DNA from: JAUILH01 sp965230535
GTDB lineage: Bacteria; Bacteroidota; Bacteroidia; Flavobacteriales_D; JAUILH01
Reading direction: 5' to 3'
NCBI GenBank assembly: GCA_965230535.1
Contig: OZ246010.1
Location: 1,860,001-1,924,000, forward strand
Length of the DNA: 64,000 nucleotides
In this document: positions 29,730 to 38,900 of the stretch, piece by piece
Numbering within the stretch: position 1 is the stretch's first letter
How the letters are laid out: each line of letters opens with the position of its first letter
Notes under the pieces: generated by a model
What the model saw: the letters and a program-made list of their open reading frames with translations, nothing else
What the model was told of the DNA's origin: nothing
Databases searched by the model: none
Program-made: the position numbers and the translations under genes

Positions 29730-31622
29730 TTACAGCGCGTTACTTTTAATGGCTTCAACTACAGATGGATCGAGTAAAGTAGAAGTATCACCCAGATTTG
29801 AAGTATCTCCTTCTGCTATTTTCCTTAGGATTCGTCTCATAATTTTACCCGATCTGGTTTTAGGCAATCCCGGTACCACCTGAATTTTATCCGGTTTGGC
29901 TATCGGACCAATTTCCTGAGTCACCACATTCAGAATCTCCTGTCTCATTTGATCGTCATTGGCCTCTCCTGAGCATATAACATAGGCATAAATCCCCTGT
30001 CCTTTAATATCATGAGGGTAACCAACAACTGCCGATTCTATCACCGCCTGATGCTCATTGATGGCGTTTTCTACCTCTGCCGTTCCAATTCTATGACCTG
30101 AGATGTTCATCACATCATCTACTCTACCGGTTATTCGATACATGCCATTCTCATCTCTTTTACAGCCATCTCCTGTGAAGTAATAGCCTTTATAAGTAGA
30201 AAAATATGTCAGTTTACAACGGTCATGGTCACCCCAGGTAGTTCTGAGCATACTTGGCCATGGAAATTTGATACACAGGTTTCCTTCAACCCCATTGCCT
30301 TCAATTTCTTTTCCATCGGCATCTACCAAACACGGTTGAATACCGGGTAAGGGTAAAGTGGCATAACTTGGTTTGAGTGGAGTAATACCAGCCAGAGGCG
30401 ATATCATGATGCCACCTGTTTCAGTTTGCCACCAGGTATCCACAATTGGGCATTTCTCCTTTCCGACCACAGTATTGTACCAATTCCAGGCTTCTTCATT
30501 AATCGGCTCTCCAACTGATCCAAGGACTTTTAAGGAGCTTAAATCATGCTTAGTCACCATCTCTTCCGGAAACGCCTGAAGTGCTCTAATGGCAGTTGGG
30601 GCTGTATAAAAAAGATTGATCTTATGTTTCTCAACGATCTCCCAGAACCTTCCGGCATCTGGCCACGTTGGCACACCTTCAAACATAACGGTAGTGGCTC
30701 CTGCCAACAATGGACCATAAACAATGTAAGAATGTCCTGTTATCCAGCCAATATCTGCCGTACACCAGTACACATCATTCTCTTCGTATTGGAATACATT
30801 TCTGAACGAATATTCGGCATACACCATATAACCACCGGTGGTATGAACCACACCTTTCGGTTTACCTGTTGAACCGGAAGTATATAGTATGAAAAGTGGA
30901 TCTTCCGAATCCATTTCCTGAGCGGTATGTTCAGTACTGGATTTGGCAATTTCATCATGCCACCAAAGATCTCTTCCGGACTGCATATTCACGGAATTAC
31001 CGGTTCTTTGATAAACCACACATGTTTCAATACAATTACAACTCAATAAAGCCTCATCGGCAATCTTCTTAAGGGCTACTGTTTTGGCCCCACGTAAACC
31101 TTCATCTGCTGTTAAAAGAACCTTACAATGGCAATCGTTGATTCTATCAGCCAAAGCTTTGGCTGAAAAACCAGCGAAGACAACTGAATGAGCGGCCCCA
31201 ATTCGGGCACATGCTAAGGTTGCGATGGCCAATTCAGGAACCATTGGCATGTAGAGGCACACCCTATCTCCTTTTTCAACACCAAGCCTCAAAAGCATAT
31301 TTGCACACTGATTAACTTTTTCGTGCAACTCGGAATACGTAATTCGAACTACCTCATCCTTAGGATCGTTTGGTTCCCATAGAATAGCCGTTTTATCTCC
31401 TTTTGTAGCCAAATGCCTGTCGATACAATTTTCGGTGATATTCAACTTTCCTCCAATAAACCAATTAATCTTAGGTTCATCAAAGTTCCAGTTTAAGACT
31501 TGATCCCATGGTTTTTTCCACTGAAAAGTTTCAGCCAAATTGGACCAATAAGCTTCAGGGTTGTTTACACTTTCTCTATAGGCATTGTGATAAGCCTCAA
31601 GGGAATCAATCTTAGATATCAT
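29730..31622 (-). CDS. acs: Acetyl-CoA synthetase
   Basis: A 630-residue AMP-forming acetate:CoA ligase (acetate + ATP + CoA to acetyl-CoA). It has the ANL superfamily signature TSGSTGKPKG (residues 248-257), DTWWQTETGG, YFTGDGCKRDENG and GRVDDVMNISGHR. Near the C-terminus it has KTRSGKIMRRILR, whose lysine is the usual site of regulatory acetylation. Length is normal for Acs. It lies just upstream of the LETM1-like gene with no gap and is preceded by a terminator belonging to the PKD gene. Confidence 0.95.
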   Translation of the reverse strand: MISKIDSLEAYHNAYRESVNNPEAYWSNLAETFQWKKPWDQVLNWNFDEPKINWFIGGKLNITENCIDRHLATKGDKTAILWEPNDPKDEVVRITYSELHEKVNQCANMLLRLGVEKGDRVCLYMPMVPELAIATLACARIGAAHSVVFAGFSAKALADRINDCHCKVLLTADEGLRGAKTVALKKIADEALLSCNCIETCVVYQRTGNSVNMQSGRDLWWHDEIAKSSTEHTAQEMDSEDPLFILYTSGSTGKPKGVVHTTGGYMVYAEYSFRNVFQYEENDVYWCTADIGWITGHSYIVYGPLLAGATTVMFEGVPTWPDAGRFWEIVEKHKINLFYTAPTAIRALQAFPEEMVTKHDLSSLKVLGSVGEPINEEAWNWYNTVVGKEKCPIVDTWWQTETGGIMISPLAGITPLKPSYATLPLPGIQPCLVDADGKEIEGNGVEGNLCIKFPWPSMLRTTWGDHDRCKLTYFSTYKGYYFTGDGCKRDENGMYRITGRVDDVMNISGHRIGTAEVENAINEHQAVIESAVVGYPHDIKGQGIYAYVICSGEANDDQMRQEILNVVTQEIGPIAKPDKIQVVPGLPKTRSGKIMRRILRKIAEGDTSNLGDTSTLLDPSVVEAIKSNAL

Positions 31623-31648
31623 AGTCTCGAATTTCTTCTAATATAAAA

Positions 31649-31684
31649 AGAAAGCGCGACACCGAAAAGGGTATCGCGCTTTCT
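31649..31684 (-). terminator. Rho-independent terminator of the PKD gene ending at 31705
   Basis: Perfect 11-bp stem: arms 31649-31659 and 31674-31684, extended by an inner ACC/GGT. On the minus strand it is followed by TTTTTATATT. It lies between the end of the PKD gene and the start of acs. Confidence 0.8.
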
Positions 31685-31704
31685 AAACTTAGCTTAAATG
31701 AAGT

Positions 31705-34700
31705 CTATCTAAGTAGGGTCACATGACCTACGTATTCTTTTTTATCACCGGAATTTCCGTTTCTCAAGATGAGTTTCCAAACAAAAACATCCGTTTTAGA
31801 ATCAACCTGAATACCATTGATTCCACCATCCCATCCTTCTCCTGGAGAGAATGATTCAAATACAATCTGTCCCCATCTGTCGAATACATAGAATTCGTAT
31901 TGTGCATTCTCCCATCCGTATAGAACTGGGGTAAACAGATCATTCACACCATCGTCATCCGGAGTAAAGGCATTTGGCACATATACTGAAGGTACCGGCG
32001 TGATTGGGATAATTAAGTTCGTTGAATCAACACATCCAAACTGGGTATAAGCGTATAACCAAACATCATAATCACCTATATCGTTAAACCAGTGATCAGG
32101 ATTAGGCTCAGTTGACGTTTGAGAATCCCCGAAATCCCACAAGTAAGTATCCGCTCCTAAAGATGAGTTATTGAATGTAATGTTAGCATCATACTCATTA
32201 GTTGTAGGAGGCGTTGCAGAGAACTCAGCAATTGGATTAGGATGAACTGTGATGAAGTTATTCATCAATACAGTATCTGTACATCCTAAATTGTTGGTTA
32301 CAATTAACTGAACTGAATATTGCTCATCAGTAAGGTTACTTGTGTTACCATAACAAGTTGTTGGGTTGTTAATGGCTGAAGTATTTCCATTTCCTAAATT
32401 CCATTCCCATCCTGTGATAGAACCAGCGTTAGAAACAGACTGATCTGATCCAAACTGAACACACAGATCTGCACAACCTTCAGTAACATCTGCACTTACA
32501 ACAGGAACCGGCACAGCATACACATCTACAGGAATCGTTGCAGTATCACTACATCCAAAGTCACTGATTCCAATCAAAATTGGGTTGTAAGTTCCAGCAC
32601 TTCCGTACTGATAAGTTGGATTCTCTAGTGAAGAAGGTGTTGAACCAGGTTCAAAAGACCAGTTCCACTGAGAGATTACACCAGAACTAATGTTAGATGT
32701 ATTTGTAAATACTGTTGGTGGTTCATTCTCACAAACAGATGACGCTGTAAAATTCACAGTTGGTTTTGGGTGTACAGTAACATTGATACAAGTATCGTCT
32801 ACACATCCGTTGTTAGATGTTACAATCAAACAAGTATTGTACTGTCCGGCAGAGTTAAACTTATGACATGGGCTTTGTGCCGCATTCAATGGCGAACCGT
32901 CTCCAAAAGTCCAAATATGTGAAGCAATCATATCAGGCGCCTGAACAATACTCATATCGTTATAGCAAACTGAATCGTAAACACACTCATCAGACACTGA
33001 GAAAATTGCCGTTGGAATAGGATATCTTGTCACTTGATAAGTCACAGTATCTGTACATCCACTGGTAGAACCAGAGATCAATGTCACGTTATAAGTTCCT
33101 GCATTAGGATACGTGTAAGCCGGGTTTGCTACGTTATCATCTTCAACACCATCGCCGTCAAAATCCCATGACCAGGTATTGATAACGCCACCACCACCAA
33201 CTGTAGTTAAATCATTGAAGTTAGCAGCAAGGTTAACACAATCATCAGTAAAACTAAAGTCAGCAACAGGCTTATCGAAGATGTCGATTGGCACTGTTAA
33301 GGTGTTTGAACATCCATTATCTGTAGTAACCGTTAAGCTAATATTGTACTGACCAGCAACCGTATACGTTTGAGTTGGAGGATTTGCAACAGTAGCGTCT
33401 GTTCCAGGGTTTCCGTCGTAATCCCAATCCCAGGCATTAATAGTATTGGCAGTATTCGTATTAGATACTGTAGATGCATCCATAAAGTTAACTGGTACAT
33501 TCAAACACACCGACTGAGGAGTGAAATCCGCAACCGGATTAGGATATACATTTACATTGTAATCAATAGTGTCTTTACATCCTGTAGCTGAAGTAATGAT
33601 CAATACAGAATTGTATACGTTTTCTGCAGGGAAAGTGTTTGATGGGTTTTGATTGACATCATCAATGGTTCCATCGTTGTCGAAATCCCATTCCCATGTA
33701 GTGATTACACTTCCATTAGGAGTTGAAGCATCTGTATAGTTAACAGCTTGCCCATCACATGCATTTACAAAAGTAAAGTCAGCCGTTGGTTGTGCTTCTA
33801 CCACTACCGGCAAGGTTACAGAATGGGTACATCCATTACTTGTCGTTGCAGTTAAAGTTGCGTTATAGTTACCAGCCGCAGGGTAGGTATAAGAAGGGTT
33901 GGCTCCGGTAGCGTCTATAGTCGCATTACCGTCCATATCCCAATCCCATGTTCCCATAGTTGCACCATTGGTATTAGTTTGATCAGTGAAATCAGTTGCT
34001 ATACCAGCACATACCACGGTACTTGTAAAGTCGGCAACAGGATTAGGGAAGATTTGTACAGTTTGAACAGTATCATCTACACAACCGTCAGCCGTGGTTA
34101 CCGCTAAGGTAATCGTATAAGTGTTATTAGTAGGGTAAGTATGTGCCACATTCTGAGTAGTGTAATCTACAGTACCATCGGTTTGCATATCCCAATCCCA
34201 GGCATTGATAACTCCACCACCACCAACTGCACTGGCATCATTAAAGTTTCCAACTACACCATCACATACATTTTGCATTGTGAATGAAGCTACTGGCAGA
34301 TCTGGAATAGTCACTGGTAAGGTAATTGTATTCACACAGCCTCCGTTCGTAGTAACTGTCATTGTCACGTTGTGAACTCCGGATGTAGGGAAAGAAAAAC
34401 TTGGGTTTGCCGTAGTAGCATCTGTGTTTCCATCACCATCAAAATCCCAATCATATCCTGTGATTACTGCTCCACCTCCAACTACTGTAGCATCAGTGAA
34501 GTTTGTTGGTGTACCAGGACAGCCAGGTACAGAAGTAAAGTCGGCTGTAGGGCCCGGTGCAGGGTTTACAGGTAAAGTAACCGTATGTGTACATCCAGTT
34601 GCAATTGTTGTCGTAAGAGTCACATTCCATGGACCAGCCCCGGGTAACATAACACTTGGGTTTGGACTTGTATCATCAATTGTTCCATCTCCATCGAAAT

Positions 34701-35784
34701 CCCAGTCCCAATTCGTAATCGCATTTCCGTTACCATTACTATTGTCAGTAAATACTGTGTTGGCGCCCGGACAAGCGGGGACATAAGTAAAGTCTGAGGT
34801 TGGCGCCGGGTCTACCGTGACACAGACGACATTTGTATATAGCTGTTGAATTCCTGCAGGCGGAGGTGCACACCCTGTTATTTCGGCCCGATAACAGGTA
34901 CTAGCCACTGGGTTAGGATCCGTATAGGTTGGATTTGTTTCTCCCGCAATATTGGTCCATGGACCACCCGCTGCTGGCGCAGACTGCCATTGAATAGTTC
35001 CTTGTTGACCAGCTACATCTACTGTTACAGGTGTTCCGGCACAAACGTTTGTTAATGAGATATTAGCAGCACCAACAACTGGTGGAGGTACTACATTTAC
35101 TGTTACTGAAGCCTGATCCTGAAATCCACTACATTGCTCATCAATGGTTACTGTGTAAGTTGTTGTAACGTTAGGACAAACGTTTTGATTCTGACCAGCC
35201 CCAAGACCGTTATCCCAGTTGTATGAAGCCGCAAGACCACACCCCTGAACAACACTTGATGTCAAATTCACACAATCACCGGCACAAATAGTTGTTTGAG
35301 ACGCATTTGCCCCTGCCACAATGGGCTGAGTAGCCCCGGGGACCGTAAACTGTTGTGCCGCACACCAGGGGCCGACCTGTCCGTTGTGATTTTCCCGCAT
35401 CCGGTATTGATAGGTCATACCGGGACAGAGCCCTGCAAAGGGTATGGTAATACCAGGGTAATTAACAACGGCACAGTTGGGTTTCATCATATCCGCTGAC
35501 TGAAAATACGGATAGGTTGCCAATGGTCCGTGGAAACCAGGTGCGAAAGGAGCAGCATCAAATGGCTCATTCAAGCACCTAACCTCACAATCTAACCAGT
35601 ACTCATCACAACCACAAGTAGGGCTGTTTGATGCAGCATTTACTGTGATACTGGTGGATCCATTAATAGTCTGTTGGTTGAAGTTTATCAGCGCTATCGC
35701 GTGACATGCTTCAGCTTTCTTCTCTCCTGCAAAAAAGAACAGGACGGTGAGAAGAAGTGTTAGTGCGGCTTTATTAAATTTCAT
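31705..35784 (-). CDS. PKD-domain giant surface protein with type B T9SS sorting domain (paralogue 1)
   Basis: A 1359-residue secreted protein. The start at 35784 gives MKFNKAALTLLLTVLFFFAG as signal peptide; an extra 37 in-frame codons upstream are not leader-like. The mature protein begins near ACHAIALIN. A cysteine-rich head of about 130 residues is shared with the neighbouring paralogue (CGCDEYWLDCEVRC, CPGMTYQYRMREN). Two Ig-like regions follow (residues about 150-370). About 11 PKD domains come next, most with one cysteine near the start and one in an xGC turn. Seven of them carry acidic loops such as DFDGDGTIDD, which look able to bind calcium. The tail (VPNAFTPDDDGVNDLF ... VFDRWGQIVFES ... 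YVGHVTLLR) is the gliding-motility-associated type B T9SS domain. Probably an adhesin or matrix component; ligand unknown. Confidence 0.85.
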   Translation of the reverse strand: MKFNKAALTLLLTVLFFFAGEKKAEACHAIALINFNQQTINGSTSITVNAASNSPTCGCDEYWLDCEVRCLNEPFDAAPFAPGFHGPLATYPYFQSADMMKPNCAVVNYPGITIPFAGLCPGMTYQYRMRENHNGQVGPWCAAQQFTVPGATQPIVAGANASQTTICAGDCVNLTSSVVQGCGLAASYNWDNGLGAGQNQNVCPNVTTTYTVTIDEQCSGFQDQASVTVNVVPPPVVGAANISLTNVCAGTPVTVDVAGQQGTIQWQSAPAAGGPWTNIAGETNPTYTDPNPVASTCYRAEITGCAPPPAGIQQLYTNVVCVTVDPAPTSDFTYVPACPGANTVFTDNSNGNGNAITNWDWDFDGDGTIDDTSPNPSVMLPGAGPWNVTLTTTIATGCTHTVTLPVNPAPGPTADFTSVPGCPGTPTNFTDATVVGGGAVITGYDWDFDGDGNTDATTANPSFSFPTSGVHNVTMTVTTNGGCVNTITLPVTIPDLPVASFTMQNVCDGVVGNFNDASAVGGGGVINAWDWDMQTDGTVDYTTQNVAHTYPTNNTYTITLAVTTADGCVDDTVQTVQIFPNPVADFTSTVVCAGIATDFTDQTNTNGATMGTWDWDMDGNATIDATGANPSYTYPAAGNYNATLTATTSNGCTHSVTLPVVVEAQPTADFTFVNACDGQAVNYTDASTPNGSVITTWEWDFDNDGTIDDVNQNPSNTFPAENVYNSVLIITSATGCKDTIDYNVNVYPNPVADFTPQSVCLNVPVNFMDASTVSNTNTANTINAWDWDYDGNPGTDATVANPPTQTYTVAGQYNISLTVTTDNGCSNTLTVPIDIFDKPVADFSFTDDCVNLAANFNDLTTVGGGGVINTWSWDFDGDGVEDDNVANPAYTYPNAGTYNVTLISGSTSGCTDTVTYQVTRYPIPTAIFSVSDECVYDSVCYNDMSIVQAPDMIASHIWTFGDGSPLNAAQSPCHKFNSAGQYNTCLIVTSNNGCVDDTCINVTVHPKPTVNFTASSVCENEPPTVFTNTSNISSGVISQWNWSFEPGSTPSSLENPTYQYGSAGTYNPILIGISDFGCSDTATIPVDVYAVPVPVVSADVTEGCADLCVQFGSDQSVSNAGSITGWEWNLGNGNTSAINNPTTCYGNTSNLTDEQYSVQLIVTNNLGCTDTVLMNNFITVHPNPIAEFSATPPTTNEYDANITFNNSSLGADTYLWDFGDSQTSTEPNPDHWFNDIGDYDVWLYAYTQFGCVDSTNLIIPITPVPSVYVPNAFTPDDDGVNDLFTPVLYGWENAQYEFYVFDRWGQIVFESFSPGEGWDGGINGIQVDSKTDVFVWKLILRNGNSGDKKEYVGHVTLLR

Positions 35785-35878
35785 TATTCGTAGGTATTTG
35801 TATGTAAGACGGCATGTTATCAATGAGGTTGCCAACTTATCAACAAAAAAATAACTTTTAATTGAAATAAATAAAAAA

Positions 35879-35903
35879 GCCGGCTTGCGTAACACAAACC
35901 GGC
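35879..35903 (-). terminator. Rho-independent terminator of the larger PKD gene
   Basis: A 25-base hairpin with an 11-bp stem and a 3-base loop, followed on the minus strand by TTTTTTA. Two stem positions pair only as G-U in the minus-strand transcript and are C-A mismatches on the plus strand. The hairpin is therefore specific to the gene that ends at 35932. Confidence 0.8.
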
Positions 35904-35931
35904 GTTTCTTGTCTAAAATTTAACAATTCCG

Positions 35932-38900
35932 TTACTTGAGCAAGGTCACATGCCCTACATATTCTTTAGTGTCTCCCGAATTATTTGGCCTTATAACGAC
36001 CTTCCAAACGAAAACATCTGTCTTTTCTGTAGCCTGTTGTCCTTTATAAGTTCCATCCCATCCATAGTTAGGACTGAAGCTTTCGAAAATGATCTGCCCC
36101 CATCTATCGAAGACATAGAACTCATATTGAGCATTATCATACGCATAAAGCACTGGCATGAAGACATCATTCTTACCATCTCCATCCGGAGTAAAGGCAT
36201 TTGGCACATAAATCTCCGGTACAGGATTGATTTGAGGATATCCATAAGCCGTATCAGCACATCCGTACTGAGTGTAAGCAATCAACATCACCTCAAACAC
36301 ACCAGTATCCTGATAAAAGTGACCCGGGTTAATATCGGCTGATGAATTTCCATCGCCAAAGTCCCACAAATAAGACTCTCCATTCGTAGACATGTTCGTA
36401 AAGTCGATTTGAGCATTGTGCTCATCAGTTTCTTCTGGTGTGAACGTGAAGTCCGCGATAGGATCAGGATGCACAGTGATGTAGCTTGTAGTCGATACGG
36501 TATCTGAACAACCGTTGTCATTCGTTACAATTAAAGACACATCATAGTTCATCACTGATAATGTGCCAGATCCAACAAAAGTAATTCCAACCGGATTCTC
36601 AAGATTAGAGGTTGTTCCATTTCCAAAATCCCACTGCCAGTTTGTAATGTTATTGGCATTTGGTGTAGATAAGTCCATGAAATCAACTTCCAGTGGATCA
36701 CATCCTTCAGTTATATCCGATCCGAATTGAGCAATAGGCTTATCAAATACTGATACTGATCTTACAATCGTATCCTGACAACCCTGATCAGAAATCCCTA
36801 TCAAGGTAACATTATATACACCCGCCGCTCCATATGTGTGTGTAGGATCTTGCAAGGCTGAAGGTGAAGATCCGTCTCCAAAGTCCCAGTTCCATTGTAA
36901 GATGGATCCTGAAGCAATGTTAGAGTTATTTGTAAACATAGACGGTGGTTGATTGATACAAACAGAGGTTCCTGTGAAGTCAACAGTTGGCTGAGGGTGC
37001 ACCGTTACCGTAATGGTTGTATCGTCCGCACAACCATGATCTGAAGTACTGATTAACTGAACATTGTAAGTTCCTTCAGCTGCATACAAGTGACATGGAT
37101 TTTGTGCTGTATTTAATGGACTTCCGTCTCCAAAACTCCAAACTTGTGAAATCATAGTTGAAGGAGCTGCAACATTTGACGTATTCGTGAAACACAATGA
37201 ATCATAAACACACTCATCAAGATGCGTAAAGTTAGCCACAGGAATCGGGAACTGTGTGATTTGAGCAGTTGCCGTATCCTCACAACCAAATGTAGAAGTC
37301 ACAATCAGCTGAACTGTATAGGTGCCTGCGGCTCCATACTGATGGCTAGGATTCTGTGCAGTAGCTGTATTACCGTCTCCAAAATCCCATTCCCAATCTG
37401 CAATAGCAGCTCCGGTCACAGTTGAATTATCCGTAAAGTTAGCTTGCAGATCAACACAATTGTCAGCTGTAATGATATCAGCTACTGGTTTTTCGTAGAT
37501 GTCAAGAACTACAGAAATGTTATCCGTACAACCATGATCTGTTGTCACGATTAAATCAATTGTATACGCTCCAGCCGGATTATAGACATGCGTTGGTGGA
37601 TTTTGAATTCCCGTATACGTAGTTCCATCACCTAAATCCCAATCCCAGTTAACAATATTGTTAGTTGTGTTGGTATTAGATACTGTAGATTGATCTGTGA
37701 AGTTAACAGGCACGTTTAAACATACGGCTTGTGGACTAAAATCGGCAACAGGATTAGGATACACATCAATAGTTTGTGAGATGGTATCTGTACATCCCTG
37801 ATCAGTTGTTGTAATCAACTCTACAGTATATACATTCTCTGTTGTATAGGCTTCTGTTGGGTTCTGCTGAGTAGATGTATTTCCATTTCCAAAATCCCAA
37901 TCCCAGCCAGTAATTGCACCTGTTCCAACAACGGAAGCATCTGTAAAGTTTGCATTTTGGCCTTCACAAATATTTGTGAGGTTAAAGTTTGCGGTCGGAA
38001 CCGGATGAACCGTTACCGGCAGATTAACCGTCCCTGAACATCCATTAGTAGTTGTCACAGTTAAATCAATATTGTAAGTGCCATCAGTTGGGAAAAGATG
38101 ACCCGGATTCTGAACATTGTAGTCTTCGACAGCATCACCGTCCATATCCCAGCTCCACTGGTTGATGGTTCCACCATTGCCGTTTGAGTTGTCTACAAAT
38201 GACATTTGCTCGTTATCACATACAGCCTGAGCTGTAAAATCTGCTGTTGGATTTGGATAGATCGTGACATTCGCAATCGTGTCATCAATACAACCCTGAT
38301 CACTCGTCACAGTTAAATGAACAGCATAAGTATTGTTAGTTGGATAAGTATGAACTACATTTTGTGTTGTGTAATCTATCGTAGCATCACTCTCCATATC
38401 CCAATCCCAGCTATTGATCACTGCGCCACCTCCAACAGTTGAAGCATCATTGAAGTTACCTGCCACTCCATCACACACATTTGCTAATGTAAAGGAGGCC
38501 ACTGGAATCTCTGGAATTACCACCTGATAAGTCACAGAATCGATACAACCAGTAGAACCAGTTACAATCAGTTTTACATTATATGTACCAGGACCAGCAT
38601 ATGCATTTGTTGGATTTTGAGCTGTAGATGTATTTCCATCACCGAAATCCCAAGACCAGTTTGTAAGTGTAGCCGCTCCTCCAATTGCTGAAGCATCAGT
38701 AAAAGTTGTTGGTAAAGTTGGACAAGCCACAACAAAGTTAAAGTCCGGCACTGGCGTTGGATCAACGGTAACCGGAATAACAATTGAATCGGCACATCCA
38801 TTAACTGTGTTGACCATTAATTCCACATTGTAAGTTCCTGCAGCCGGGAAGCTGTGCGTTGGATTCAAGGTATTGTATTCAACACTTCCATCATCTCCAA

